A stretch of 64,000 nt of DNA from Henriciella sp. AS95 (GTDB lineage Bacteria; Pseudomonadota; Alphaproteobacteria; Caulobacterales; Hyphomonadaceae), in assembly GCF_038900055.1 (NCBI RefSeq), contig NZ_JBBMQM010000001.1:3100001-3164000 (forward strand), read 5' to 3'. The notes below the pieces were generated by a model. It searched no databases and was not told where the DNA came from. It saw only the letters and a list, made by a program, of their open reading frames with translations. The translations under genes were made by a program, and so were the position numbers. How positions within the stretch are numbered: position 1 is the first letter of the stretch; every line of letters starts with the position of its first letter. Shown here in pieces: positions 1 to 9,112 of this stretch.

Positions 1-189
1 CAGCGAGGTGGCCACGGCAACGTGCATCGCCGTGCTCTCATAACCGAGCGCTGTCAGCAGAAAATAGAGCACCGGAACGATGACGGCGCCGCCGCCGATT
101 CCGAACAGGCCAGCTGCAATGCCCGCCGTCACGCCAGCTGCGAGCAGCGAAACAATGAGCACGCCATATTGAGCGAAAAAGTCAGACAT
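1..189 (-). CDS. TauE/SafE family permease, N-terminal part only
   Basis: These are the first 63 residues of an inner-membrane permease of the TauE/SafE family, which exports sulfite, organosulfonates or other small anions; the rest lies left of base 1. A hydrophobic helix at about residues 8-28 runs into the glycine-rich FGIGGGAVIVPVL, the usual signature at the end of the first helix, and a second hydrophobic stretch follows. The ATG at 189-187 shares one base with the TGA of the dus gene, so the two are probably cotranscribed and translationally coupled. The family call is good; the substrate cannot be inferred. Confidence 0.8.
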   Translation of the reverse strand, partial: MSDFFAQYGVLIVSLLAAGVTAGIAAGLFGIGGGAVIVPVLYFLLTALGYESTAMHVAVATSL

Positions 190-1190
190 CAGGCAGGGAC
201 CACAGCTTCGGTCACATGACGCAGCGCTTCGTCGAGCACCGAAAGATCAGCGCCAGGCTTCACCGCCTTTTCGGACAAAGTCCGGCGCCAACCGCGCGCG
301 CCGGGCTGGCCCGCAAACAGCCCCATCATATGGCGCGTCATCGATGACAGCTTCCAGCCCGCCGCAAGCTGTTCGGCCATATAGGGGCGATAGGTTTCGA
401 GCGCGGCCAGGCAAGCGTCCATGTCCAGCGTATCGTCGCCCTCTCCCGTCTCAATCAGCCGGTCTGCGGCGGCGAGAAGATATGGCGTCTGATACGCAGC
501 GCGGCCCAGCATGACGCCATCGAAGGTCTTCAAATGCTCGGCGCTGTCCGCCAGCGTCTTGATGCCACCATTGAGAATGATGGTGAGGTCTGGTCGTTCA
601 GCCTTCAGATCCGCCACAAGATCATAGTCCAGAGGTGGGATATCGCGGTTCTCCTTGGGGCTGAGGCCCGAGAGCCACGCCTTCCTTGCATGGACCGTGA
701 AGACCTCGCAGCCCGCCGCGGCCACCTTGTCGACAAATCCGAAAAGCGTCTCGCGCGGCGGGTCCTCATCGACGGCGACACGGCACTTCACTGTGACGGG
801 GATCGACACCGCATCCCGCATCGCGGCGACGCAGTCTGCCACCACATCCGGTTCCTGCATCAGGCAGGCCCCGAACCGGCCCGATTGAACCCGGTCCGAA
901 GGACAGCCGCAATTGATATTGACCTCGTCATACCCGAACCCCTCCGCGATACGGCTGGCCTCGGCGAGCTTTGCCGGCTCCGATCCGCCCAGCTGCAAAA
1001 CGACCGGATGTTCAGCCTCATTGAACCCGATCAGCCTGCTGCGGTCTCCATGGATGACCGCATCCGCCGTCACCATCTCCGTCCACAACAAGGCCCGTTT
1101 CGACAGCGACCGGTGAAACATCCGGCAGTGCCGGTCCGTCCAGTCCATCATGGGGGCAACAGAGAATCTGTAGGTCTGGTTTGTTTTCAT
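189..1190 (-). CDS. dusA: tRNA-dihydrouridine synthase DusA
   Basis: FMN-dependent enzyme that reduces uridine to dihydrouridine in the D-loop of tRNAs (U20/U20a in the DusA class). The TIM barrel opens with FSVAPMMDWTDRHCR, the DusA form of the family signature. The catalytic cysteine sits in NCGCPSDRVQSGRFGACLM, and ILNGGIKTL belongs to the FMN-phosphate site. About 333 residues is the normal length. I chose the ATG at 1190, eight residues before FSVAP; an in-frame GTG at 1232 would add 14 residues but its AGGA is too close to it. Housekeeping gene, coupled to the tauE-like gene downstream. The 283 bases upstream, to the next gene, contain nothing I can identify. Confidence 0.93.
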   Translation of the reverse strand: MKTNQTYRFSVAPMMDWTDRHCRMFHRSLSKRALLWTEMVTADAVIHGDRSRLIGFNEAEHPVVLQLGGSEPAKLAEASRIAEGFGYDEVNINCGCPSDRVQSGRFGACLMQEPDVVADCVAAMRDAVSIPVTVKCRVAVDEDPPRETLFGFVDKVAAAGCEVFTVHARKAWLSGLSPKENRDIPPLDYDLVADLKAERPDLTIILNGGIKTLADSAEHLKTFDGVMLGRAAYQTPYLLAAADRLIETGEGDDTLDMDACLAALETYRPYMAEQLAAGWKLSSMTRHMMGLFAGQPGARGWRRTLSEKAVKPGADLSVLDEALRHVTEAVVPA

Positions 1191-1473
1191 TTTCTGAGTG
1201 GCTTCTTGGGTCTCAACCAGGACCGCGTGCACATTCCTGCATGAAATTGCAAATGATTGTAACGATATTGATCAGTCGCGGCACGTCAGGCAAACGATAT
1301 GGAGCGCCACATCAATCGCGGCGAACGCGTCTCCAAATCCCGTCCCAAGCATCTCAATACCCTTGTCAATCTCATCGCCAGCAAAGCATCTAAGCCTGAG
1401 CGTCAAAGTGCATTGTTGGTCTGCCCCACTGAGGTGGTCCACAAGCAGCGGAGCGCAAGCGCGACAAGGCCCC

Positions 1474-3645
1474 CTATGCCGCTTGCCTCAGAAACTTCGC
1501 TGAAAATGCGGTCGCTGGCATCGGTTTACCGAACAGATAGCCCTGCACTCCAGTGCATCCATTATTCGTGAGAAAGTCGAGTTGCGCTTTGGTCTCTACG
1601 CCTTCTGCAATCACATCGAGGCCAAAGCTCTTGCCAAGATACAAGATGGCCTTCACGACTGCGGCGTCCTCGGGATCGCTGTTCACGTCCCGAACGAAGG
1701 TCCGATCGATCTTGAGGCGGCTCACAGGGTAGCGTTTGAGAAGACTGAGCGAGGCGAAGCCGGTTCCGTAGTCGTCAAATGCGAGACCGACACCGAGTTC
1801 GCGCAGATCGTGAAGCAACCTCATCGTCTTCCGGTCTTCGCTGAGAAGAACAGTCTCGACGATCTCAAGTTCAAGCGCGTCCGCAGGCAGGCCAGTCTCA
1901 AGAAGCGCGTCCTGCACCGCCCCCATAAGATCGCCGGAATGAAACTGCGCTTCGAACAGATTGACGCCGACCCTGAAGCCGGGGATTTGATCGCGCCATT
2001 GTCGCGCCTGCAGACATGCCTCGCGAATTGCCCACTCGCCGACGGCCGCAGCGGATGGTTTTTCGCTCAAGACATCCATGAAGGCCGCTGGCGTAAGAAG
2101 ACCGCGCTCGGGATGACGCCATCTCATCAGCGCTTCAGCGCCAGTAATGCGCTGCGTGCGTGCATCCACCTGGGGCTGGTAGTATAATTCGAGTTCACCA
2201 TTTTCAAAAGCAAGTTTGAGTTCGCGCTGAACGGCCTTGCGGGCAACAGCCGCCTCCCTGAAAGCGGGCGTAAACACAACATAGCGTCCCTTGCCGGCCT
2301 CCTTCGCCTTGTAGAGAGCGAGATCGGCGGCGCTGAGAAGTTCGTCCGAACGCTCGCTATGCATCGGTGCACGCGACACCCCGATGCTGGCCCCGATGGT
2401 GGCCTGCTTGCCAGCAAAAATATAAGGCCGTGAGATCGACCTGACCAGTTCGGCTGCAGTGTCTTTCGCGACCTGGATGTCGTTCCCCGGCAGCAGCGCA
2501 ACGAATTCGTCGCCGCCCAGGCGCGCCACCATGATCGCATCGTGACAGACCGACCGCAGCCGGCTCGCAACTTCCTTCAGGACAGCGTCGCCGGCAGAAT
2601 GCCCAAGCGTGTCGTTCACCTCCTTGAAACCATCAAGATCGACGAGCAACACGGTGGCCGCCTTGTCAGACGCAAGCGTCTGGTCCAGCGTTTTTCGCCA
2701 CACGGCCCTGTTTGGCAGCTCTGTCAGCGCATCAAGGGAGGCGAGCCGGAAAAGACGCTCCTCATTGCGGCGCCGGTCCGAAAGATCACGAACAATTGCG
2801 CCGACGCCAATGCCATTGCCTTCCGCCCAGGTCGACAGGGAGTATTCGGCCGGAAACTCGCTGCCATCCTTGCGCTGCCCCGAAAGCTCCACGGTCGTGT
2901 TGTCGAGCTGCATGGCCTTGCCGGCCCTGAGGCTCTGAATCTCTTCGTCATAAATCTGGCGCCAGCTGTCAGGGATGAGAAGCGCGGCGCTCCGATGAAG
3001 GACCTCCTCGGCTGTATATCCGTACAGACGCTCTGCCGACTTGTTCCAGAACGTGATTTTCTCATCAGATGTCGAGCAGATGATCGCATCAGGCGACGTC
3101 GCCGCAATATTTTCGAACCGGCTCTGACTGACGGTCCTGGCGAAATCGAGACGCCGCATTTCCAGCCTGTCCATGACAAGCGCAGCGAGATCGCACAGAT
3201 TCGCGCGGTCTTCGTTGCTGAAGGTCTCGCGGGGCTTTGAGTCGATCAGACAGACAGTGCCCAGCTTCTCGCCCCCCGGGGCCACGAGAGGCTTGCCGGC
3301 ATAAAACCGGATGTGGGGGTGACCGAGGACCAGTGGATTGGAGCGAAAACGCGGGTCTTCTCGGGCATCCGGAATGAACAGGATTTCATCGCGTGCTATC
3401 GCATGCGCGCAAAAGGATACGTCCCGGCTTGTCTGGCAGACATCGAGGCCCACTCTCGCCTTGAAATACTGCCGGTCCCGGTCAAGCAAAGAGATCAACA
3501 CGATCGGCACATCAAAGAGGCGCGCGGCGAGCGCAACCAGGCGGTCGAACTGCTCCTCGGCTGGCGTATCAATGAGATGATACTCAGCGAGCGCACGGAG
3601 CCGCTGTTCCTCATTGGCGGGAATGGGATAGGGAGTCGTCTGCAT
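1474..3645 (-). CDS. GAF-PAS-GGDEF-EAL cyclic-di-GMP signalling protein
   Basis: Cytosolic bifunctional c-di-GMP protein of 723 residues with no membrane segment. A GAF domain covers about residues 25-165, PAS about 172-290, GGDEF about 300-460 and EAL about 475-715. The cyclase signature is intact as GGDEF (377-381) and the phosphodiesterase motif as EAL (504-506) with the downstream DDYGTGF loop (624-630), so either activity is possible. No obvious RxxD inhibitory site directly precedes GGDEF. The input ligand of the GAF/PAS pair is unknown. It stands alone, between dusA and the left edge of the catabolic locus, and looks like core chromosome. The ATG at 3645 gives the usual N-terminus seen before such GAF domains (NEEQRLRAL). 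Confidence 0.9.
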   Translation of the reverse strand: MQTTPYPIPANEEQRLRALAEYHLIDTPAEEQFDRLVALAARLFDVPIVLISLLDRDRQYFKARVGLDVCQTSRDVSFCAHAIARDEILFIPDAREDPRFRSNPLVLGHPHIRFYAGKPLVAPGGEKLGTVCLIDSKPRETFSNEDRANLCDLAALVMDRLEMRRLDFARTVSQSRFENIAATSPDAIICSTSDEKITFWNKSAERLYGYTAEEVLHRSAALLIPDSWRQIYDEEIQSLRAGKAMQLDNTTVELSGQRKDGSEFPAEYSLSTWAEGNGIGVGAIVRDLSDRRRNEERLFRLASLDALTELPNRAVWRKTLDQTLASDKAATVLLVDLDGFKEVNDTLGHSAGDAVLKEVASRLRSVCHDAIMVARLGGDEFVALLPGNDIQVAKDTAAELVRSISRPYIFAGKQATIGASIGVSRAPMHSERSDELLSAADLALYKAKEAGKGRYVVFTPAFREAAVARKAVQRELKLAFENGELELYYQPQVDARTQRITGAEALMRWRHPERGLLTPAAFMDVLSEKPSAAAVGEWAIREACLQARQWRDQIPGFRVGVNLFEAQFHSGDLMGAVQDALLETGLPADALELEIVETVLLSEDRKTMRLLHDLRELGVGLAFDDYGTGFASLSLLKRYPVSRLKIDRTFVRDVNSDPEDAAVVKAILYLGKSFGLDVIAEGVETKAQLDFLTNNGCTGVQGYLFGKPMPATAFSAKFLRQAA

Positions 3646-3762
3646 CGCAGGGATGCTCGGTCAAAACGATTAAAATTGTTCCAAAACAATATGCAAAAGT
3701 AACGACTACATCTTTTAATCGCAGACGGGCACTGTCAGACGCGGTGGGCATTGAGCGCATAG

Positions 3763-3793
3763 GTGGACATGGATTAGTTCAATCCATGCCCAC
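3763..3793. other. Intergenic hairpin with 13-bp arms
   Basis: In the 496-base gap between the EAL gene and the first catabolic gene, GTGGACATGGATT (3763-3775) and AATCCATGCCCAC (3781-3793) pair with one mismatch around a 5-base loop. No T-run follows on either strand, so it is not a classical terminator; it could be an operator for the EAL gene or debris of the adjacent insertion element. The rest of the gap holds the IS6 remnant (3816-3935), about 130 bases with nothing recognisable, and the operator at 4069-4084. Confidence 0.5.
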
Positions 3794-3815
3794 GAGTTGA
3801 TTTCGCTATTTCAAC

Positions 3816-3935
3816 ATGTCACCCGAAAAAATCCGTCTGGCGATCATGATGTACGTCCGATTGACTCCAGGCCGCCTAAGCAAAACTCGCGACAATGGTT
3901 GCTAGAGACGGGTTCGCATTAGCCTGACAGCACCC
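3816..3935 (+). mobile_element. IS6-family transposase remnant (N-terminal scrap plus 3' end)
   Basis: From ATG 3816 to TAG 3905 the reading frame begins MSPEKIRLAIMMYVR, which matches the N-terminus of the IS6 transposase group whose members start near SPEVIRLAVMMYVR. It then runs directly into sequence (3899-3935) that resembles the 3' end of the IS6 remnant at 58686-58722 (29 of 37 bases identical, same orientation). The core of the transposase, including the DDE residues, is missing, so this is a deleted copy. It marks the left edge of the catabolic locus. Homology is by recall, not by alignment search. Confidence 0.6.
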
Positions 3936-4068
3936 TGTGCAGGAGTGCCGAAAGCGCCTGCGCCGATGGACGTCCTGCGCGCTGGCGGCCCAAGCCGTTT
4001 CAGGCTCGACCCTGGTCCGTCAATCCGTACCGTCAGAACGCCACACGCTCATGCCTGTTGATATTATT

Positions 4069-4084
4069 GTTATACACATATAAC
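4069..4084. promoter_or_regulatory. Operator-like inverted repeat, site A
   Basis: GTTATA-CACA-TATAAC, a perfect 6-bp inverted repeat with a 4-base spacer, 57 bases upstream of the GTG of the first catabolic operon. It is the best copy of the motif found at nine other promoters in this window. Probably a repressor site for the 4142-9112 operon. Confidence 0.65.
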
Positions 4085-4141
4085 ATTTTTACTCACCCCG
4101 TGGCCTGCATGGCCGACTGACCCAGATCGAGGATTGAGCCT

Positions 4142-5134
4142 GTGATAATTGCTCCACGCGGATCTCCGCTTCACGCCGCCGTAATTGGCGTCAAAGACAT
4201 GGAAACATCGCTTTCCTTCTATCGCGATGTGATAGGGCTGGAGGTGCTGGAGCAAAGTCAGCCCGCCAAGGGCGGCTTTGGCTCGCTCTGGCCCGGTGGC
4301 GAAGACCTGCCTTCCCGTTGCGCCGTGCTTGCGGACCGCGGCCTCGATGTCGGGCGGCTGCTCCTTATCGAGTTCGAGGGTGGATCGCCCGAGCCCGTGC
4401 GCACTGTCCCCGACAGTAACGCCTACGGGCTCATGAACCTGAACTTCTATACCGGCGACATACGCGGAGACGCAGAGCGCATTGGCGCAATGGGCTACAG
4501 CTTCTGGTCTGACCCGGTAAAGCACACAATGCAGGAAGAAGTCGGCTCACCAACAGAAGTCATTTTCGACGGCCCGGACAATCTCATCATCAACCTCGTC
4601 GAGCTTTCGACCAGCGATCCCGACACTCGCATCGGACAGATGCGCCGCTACGTTCATGAAGAGCTCGGCCTGAATGACTCCGGATTTACGCCCATCGTCA
4701 CATCGCTGCACGCCTCCCCCGATATGGAAGCCGATATACGCTTCTATCGTGATGTTCTTGGCATGGAAGTGCTGTTTCGCGACACGCTGAGCGATCCGGA
4801 TCAGAACCGGTTTTCGAGATTCCCGGAAGGATCGAGCACCCGATGCGCCTTCCTGCAGGGCAACCACATGTTCGGCAAAATCTGCATGACGCAGCCCGTC
4901 GACTATGACGCCCCTTCCATGGTCGCGCGCGCAGTGGCGCCGAATTTCGGATATCTTGGACAGCTCTTTCGGGTCGAGGACCTGCCTGCACGACTGGCCG
5001 CAGCAGATGCAACCGGAGCCTCGGGCGTTTCCGGCGCCGGACAAATCCATGTTCCCGGCCTCGGCGCCGCCGATGTCTCGCTCTTGCGTTCGCCCGGAAG
5101 CGGCGCGCTTGTCGGCCTGGTGGAAACGCTATGA
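4142..5134 (+). CDS. Two-domain VOC (glyoxalase/extradiol-dioxygenase fold) protein
   Basis: 330-residue protein made of two vicinal-oxygen-chelate domains, about residues 8-155 and 168-325. Each opens with the typical strand-helix: LHAAVIGVKDMETSLSFYRDV and, in the second, SLHASPDMEADIRFYRDVLGM. The histidine near the start of each domain could be a metal ligand. VOC proteins include dioxygenases, isomerases and lyases acting on vicinal oxygens, so the reaction is open. GTG start at 4142, preceded by GAGG about 13 bases upstream. First gene of an operon with an MDR reductase (ATGA overlap), a LeuCD-type hydratase and an enoyl-CoA hydratase homologue; operator A lies upstream. Two other two-domain VOC proteins occur in the locus, at 22.4 and 35.3 kb. 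Confidence 0.8.
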   Translation: MIIAPRGSPLHAAVIGVKDMETSLSFYRDVIGLEVLEQSQPAKGGFGSLWPGGEDLPSRCAVLADRGLDVGRLLLIEFEGGSPEPVRTVPDSNAYGLMNLNFYTGDIRGDAERIGAMGYSFWSDPVKHTMQEEVGSPTEVIFDGPDNLIINLVELSTSDPDTRIGQMRRYVHEELGLNDSGFTPIVTSLHASPDMEADIRFYRDVLGMEVLFRDTLSDPDQNRFSRFPEGSSTRCAFLQGNHMFGKICMTQPVDYDAPSMVARAVAPNFGYLGQLFRVEDLPARLAAADATGASGVSGAGQIHVPGLGAADVSLLRSPGSGALVGLVETL

Positions 5135-6129
5135 GCGATGACCTCATGCACGCTCTGGTCGCGACGAAGCCGGGCGGGCCGGACACGCTTCAGTTTACTG
5201 AGGTTCCGGTGCCAGCGCCGGCGCGCGGCGAAGTCCGCATCCGGGTCGAACGGTGCGGACTGAACCCTCTCGATGTTGCGGCACGCCGCGGCGATGCGCC
5301 CTGGTTCGTGAACACATGGCCTGCCATTCTGGGGATTGAGTTCAGTGGTATCGTGGACCAGGTCGGTGAGGACGTGGATGAATCATGGCTAGGCCAGAGC
5401 GTCACCTCCACAACGACAATGGGCGGCAACGCCGCCTTCGCGGTCGCGCCTGTCTCCGGGATATACCGCTCCCCTGAAGGCATCGACGCCGATACCGCCG
5501 CGGTCTACAGGGGCGCCTGCCATACCGCCTTTCGAATTCTCGAAATGTACGGCCCTCCAAGCGGAAGCGGCGCCTGGGTGCTCGTGCACTCTGCAGCTGG
5601 CACGATCGGACCAATCCTCACCCAACTGGCAAAAGCCAGCGGCGCACGCGTTATCGGTCTCACCAGCACCCAGGAAAAATCTGACTGGGCGGCTCAGTTC
5701 GGCGCCGATCATCTGGTTGTTGCCACTGGCGACGACTGGGTGGATCCGGTCCGCAAAATCCTCGGCGATGAAGGAATTGCGCTGGCTGTGGACGGGAATG
5801 GCGGCAAGGCTGCCGTCAGAAATCTTGACGTCCTCGCCCCCTTTGGAACGGCCGTCTTCATTGGCGCATCGAGTGGCGAGCAGGCCCCGGCACTGGCGCC
5901 GCGCCTGCTTATTCCGAAAGCATTGCGGGTTGCAGGCTTTTCGCTTCCGCTCGTCGAAGCCCTGCAGGGCGACACGGCCCGGGTGGACGCGCTGATCGTA
6001 GACCGCCTCCGGTCGGGCGACCTGAAGATGCCCATCGCGAGGCGCGCAGATTTTTCCGATCTCCCGGCCCTGCACGCAGCCTTCGAGGCTCGCGAGCTGA
6101 TGGGCCGAACCCTCATCCGGATGGAGTAG
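5131..6129 (+). CDS. NAD(P)-dependent oxidoreductase, MDR (quinone reductase-like) family
   Basis: 332-residue medium-chain dehydrogenase/reductase. A GroES-like domain covers about residues 1-125 and a Rossmann domain about 130-300, with [20 protein letters not shown] as the nucleotide-binding turn. The structural-zinc cysteines are absent and no catalytic Cys/His zinc site is evident, so it belongs with the zinc-free quinone oxidoreductase/enoyl reductase branch rather than the alcohol dehydrogenases. Likely a reduction of a conjugated C=C or C=O in the pathway. Its ATG overlaps the TGA of the VOC gene (ATGA), so the two are translationally coupled. One of three MDR genes in the locus. Confidence 0.82.
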   Translation: MSDDLMHALVATKPGGPDTLQFTEVPVPAPARGEVRIRVERCGLNPLDVAARRGDAPWFVNTWPAILGIEFSGIVDQVGEDVDESWLGQSVTSTTTMGGNAAFAVAPVSGIYRSPEGIDADTAAVYRGACHTAFRILEMYGPPSGSGAWVLVHSAAGTIGPILTQLAKASGARVIGLTSTQEKSDWAAQFGADHLVVATGDDWVDPVRKILGDEGIALAVDGNGGKAAVRNLDVLAPFGTAVFIGASSGEQAPALAPRLLIPKALRVAGFSLPLVEALQGDTARVDALIVDRLRSGDLKMPIARRADFSDLPALHAAFEARELMGRTLIRME

Positions 6130-6188
6130 CCGCAAGTCCGGCCGCCACAAGGCCAGCTTCCTGCTCATTATCGACAAGGCGATCCAGA

Positions 6189-7628
6189 ATGAACCCGACC
6201 AAACACCCGTCCGCCGATCGACCTCTCACCCTGTACGAAAAGCTCTGGAAGAGCCATGTCGTCGCTGGTGATCCCGACGGCACGGCGCTGATCTATATTG
6301 ACCGGCACCTGGTGCAGGAAGTCAGCAGCCCACAGGCGTTTTCCGCCGCCAGAGAGCGCGGCCTGAAGGCATGGCGGCCGGAGGCAAATCTGGTCGTCGC
6401 CGACCATGCGATCCCCACGACTGTTCGCAATGCCACAATCGAGGAACCGCTCGCACGGGCGCAGGTTGGCCGCCTTGAAGAGAACGCTGCGGCGTTCGGT
6501 CTGCCCTATACGCCGGTTCAAAGTCGGCGGCAGGGCATCGTCCATGTGATAGGTCCCGAAGAGGGGTTCACGCTGCCTGGCGCAACCCTCGTCTGCGGCG
6601 ACAGCCACACTTCGACCCATGGCGCGTTCGGCGCGCTCGCCTTCGGTATCGGCTCGAGTGAATGCGGCACGGCTCTCACGACCCAATGCCTCTGGCAAAA
6701 GAAAGCCCCCACGCTGCGGATTACGGTATCGGGAACCCTGTCTCCCTTCGTCACCGCCAAGGATCTAGCCCTCTATATCATCGCAGAAATCGGGACCTCC
6801 GGCGCGAGAGGTTGTGCGGTCGAGTATGCCGGTTCGGCCATTACAGGCTTGGACATGGCTGGCCGCATGACACTCTGCAACATGGCGATCGAAAGTGGCG
6901 CGCGCATCGGGCTCATCGCACCTGACGAAACCACGTTTTCCTATATCGAAGGTCGCCGCCTGGCACCGCGTGGAAAGGCCTGGGACGAGGCTGTCAGCTA
7001 CTGGCGTTCGCTGCCAAGTGATGAGGGCGCGGTTTTCGACCGCGAGATCGCCATTGATGCCAGCGAGGTCCAGCCCTTTGTCACCTGGGGGACCACACCG
7101 GAAGACGCCCTGCCCGTCACCGGACACGTGCCCCTTCTGGAAAGCGCTGAAAGTGCGGAAGGGAAGCGCGCCTTGCAGCGCAAGCTCGACTATATGGGAC
7201 TGGAACCAGACCAGTCTCTGAGCGAAATCGAGATAGACAAGGTTTTCATCGGCTCGTGTACAAACAGCCGGATCGAAGATTTGCGGGCCGCTGCCGCAAT
7301 TGTCGAGGGACGCAAGGTCTCCCAACACGTTCAGGCGATGGTGGTGCCCGGCTCGACCCTCACCAAGCTTCAGGCCGAAGTCGAAGGCCTTGACCAGATA
7401 TTCCTCGAAGCCGGCTTCGAATGGCGCCATTCCGGCTGTTCCATGTGTGTCGCCATGAATGATGACCGGCTGAAGCCCGGAGAGCGGTGCGCCTCGACTT
7501 CCAATCGCAACTTCGAGGGCCGACAGGGACAAGGCGGCAGAACCCATCTCATGTCGCCCGCCATGGCAGCAGCTGCGGCGATTGCCGGGAAGATCACAGA
7601 CGTCAGGAAGATGGAAGCAGCAAAATGA
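6189..7628 (+). CDS. Aconitase-family hydratase, large subunit (LeuC/DmdA type)
   Basis: 479-residue 4Fe-4S hydro-lyase subunit. The cluster ligands are intact: Cys357 in [14 protein letters not shown], Cys417 and Cys420 in SGCSMC. The [19 protein letters not shown] active-site segment is at about 138-156. It resembles 3-isopropylmalate dehydratase large subunit, but the surrounding genes are catabolic and there are no leucine genes nearby. It may act on a substituted malate/maleate, as 2,3-dimethylmaleate hydratase or (R)-2-methylmalate dehydratase do. Partnered with the small subunit immediately downstream (ATGA overlap). One of three such pairs in the window. Confidence 0.88.
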   Translation: MNPTKHPSADRPLTLYEKLWKSHVVAGDPDGTALIYIDRHLVQEVSSPQAFSAARERGLKAWRPEANLVVADHAIPTTVRNATIEEPLARAQVGRLEENAAAFGLPYTPVQSRRQGIVHVIGPEEGFTLPGATLVCGDSHTSTHGAFGALAFGIGSSECGTALTTQCLWQKKAPTLRITVSGTLSPFVTAKDLALYIIAEIGTSGARGCAVEYAGSAITGLDMAGRMTLCNMAIESGARIGLIAPDETTFSYIEGRRLAPRGKAWDEAVSYWRSLPSDEGAVFDREIAIDASEVQPFVTWGTTPEDALPVTGHVPLLESAESAEGKRALQRKLDYMGLEPDQSLSEIEIDKVFIGSCTNSRIEDLRAAAAIVEGRKVSQHVQAMVVPGSTLTKLQAEVEGLDQIFLEAGFEWRHSGCSMCVAMNDDRLKPGERCASTSNRNFEGRQGQGGRTHLMSPAMAAAAAIAGKITDVRKMEAAK

Positions 7629-8245
7629 ATGGATTCTCGACCCTGTCCTCGCGGGCAGCTTGGCTGGACGAAGACGATATCGACACGGATGCAATCTATC
7701 CGGCTCGTTTCCTTATGGTGCTGGAACGCAGCGGACTGGAAGAGCACCTGTTCAAGGACCGGCGCTTCAGGCCCGACGGAACGCCCGACCCCGATTTCAT
7801 CTTCAACCAACCGGATTATGAGGACGCCTCAATTCTCGTGGCTGGACGAAATTTCGGCTCCGGCTCCTCACGCGAGCACGCCGTCTGGGCGCTGCGCGGT
7901 CATGGCATACGATGCGTCATTGCCCAGGGGTTCAGCGAAATCTTTTATGCCAACTGTATCCGCAATGGTGTCCTGCCGATCATCGCCACCGATGAGCAGG
8001 CTGAAGCGGCCTTGCAGGATGCGAAAGCTTTAGAGACCTTTTGCATCAATCTTGAGACCAGGGAGGTGTCCTCTGCCTCAGCGACCTGGACCTTCGATAT
8101 TGACGACATGGACCAGCAAGCGCTTCAGAATGGCTGGGACGATAGCGAGCGCATCCTGAACCTGCATCGTCCTGACATTGAACGCTTCGAGACAAGCCAC
8201 CGCGCAAGTCAGCCCTGGCTTTTTCTTGACGAGACCACTTCATAG
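7625..8245 (+). CDS. Aconitase-family hydratase, small subunit (LeuD/DmdB type)
   Basis: 206-residue swivel-domain subunit that completes the hydratase with the large subunit. It carries [11 protein letters not shown] near the N-terminus and the substrate-binding loop [16 protein letters not shown] at about residues 77-92, where LeuD proteins read CGSSREHA. The ATG at 7625 overlaps the TGA of the large subunit; the open frame extends further upstream but inside the large-subunit gene. The N-terminus through [10 protein letters not shown] is as expected for the family. Same operon as the VOC, MDR and enoyl-CoA hydratase genes. Substrate specificity is unknown. Confidence 0.87.
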   Translation: MNGFSTLSSRAAWLDEDDIDTDAIYPARFLMVLERSGLEEHLFKDRRFRPDGTPDPDFIFNQPDYEDASILVAGRNFGSGSSREHAVWALRGHGIRCVIAQGFSEIFYANCIRNGVLPIIATDEQAEAALQDAKALETFCINLETREVSSASATWTFDIDDMDQQALQNGWDDSERILNLHRPDIERFETSHRASQPWLFLDETTS

Positions 8246-8329
8246 CGTATCGGCGAGAACGCGCACGGGTGGACGGCCTTCTCGTCTATTCTGAACACAC
8301 CTACTCAGCCTATCTGGACGACATCTGAC

Positions 8330-9112
8330 ATGCCTTCATCCGATCTCATTTTTCTCACTGTCTCCGACGGCATCGCAGAACTGGTGCTGAACCAGCCGCA
8401 GCGCCGCAACGCGCTGTCGGCGGCGATGTGGAACGCTATCCCCGACCTGATCGCCGAGGCATCGGGCGACCCCGAAGTTCGCACGCTGATTGTTCATGGC
8501 GGCGAAACCGGCCATTTCGCGGCAGGCGCCGACATTTCCGAGTTTGAAACCGTCTATGCCACTCCCGAGAGTTCAAGGGCCTATTCGGATTCTATCGCCC
8601 GTGGGATCGGGGCCCTTGCCGCGTTTCCGAAGCCCTCGATCGCCGCCATAGAGGGCGCCTGCGTCGGCGGCGGCGTTTCGCTTGCCGTGGCGTGTGATCT
8701 GCGCGTGGCGTCTTCGGAGGCAAAGTTCGCTGTGACGCCGGGCAAGCTTGGCCTGGTCTATCCGGTGGAGGATGTTCGCCGGCTTTCGGGGATCATCGGC
8801 CCTGCTTCTGTGAAGGACGTTCTTTTTACCGGCCGTCTCTTTCATGCAGACGAGGCGAAGGCACTCGGCCTGACCGACCGCACATGCGAGCCGGGCACAG
8901 CCCTCGATACGGCCCGGACGCTCGCCGCAGAGATGATGGCGACGTCTCAATGGTCCCTTCAGGCGACGAAGCAGATGATCAGCCTTGCTGAAGAAGGCCG
9001 CGATGAGGAAGGGCTCGACCTGTTTCTGTCAGCCTTCGACAAGGAAGATTTTCGCGAGGGCTACTCTGCCTTTCTTGGAAAGCGGCGCGCCGACTTCAAA
9101 TGGCGGGGGTAG
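8330..9112 (+). CDS. Enoyl-CoA hydratase/isomerase family protein
   Basis: 260-residue crotonase-fold protein. The oxyanion-hole segments are visible as FAAGADISEF and GACVGGGVSLAVACDLRVAS. In true hydratases a Glu follows the Pro of the next segment; here it reads FAVTPGKLGLVYP, with Gly at that position, while VEDVRRL keeps an acidic residue near the second catalytic position. It may therefore be an isomerase, a C-C hydrolase or another crotonase rather than a plain hydratase. Last gene of the operon that starts at 4142, after an 84-base gap. Its final 17 bases overlap, tail to tail, with the amidase gene on the other strand. Confidence 0.85.
   Translation: MPSSDLIFLTVSDGIAELVLNQPQRRNALSAAMWNAIPDLIAEASGDPEVRTLIVHGGETGHFAAGADISEFETVYATPESSRAYSDSIARGIGALAAFPKPSIAAIEGACVGGGVSLAVACDLRVASSEAKFAVTPGKLGLVYPVEDVRRLSGIIGPASVKDVLFTGRLFHADEAKALGLTDRTCEPGTALDTARTLAAEMMATSQWSLQATKQMISLAEEGRDEEGLDLFLSAFDKEDFREGYSAFLGKRRADFKWRG

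Noticed and set aside
3646..3762. Possible tRNA or small RNA in the gap left of the IS remnant
   Set aside because: No cloverleaf, CCA end or strong terminator was seen; only the 3763-3793 hairpin.
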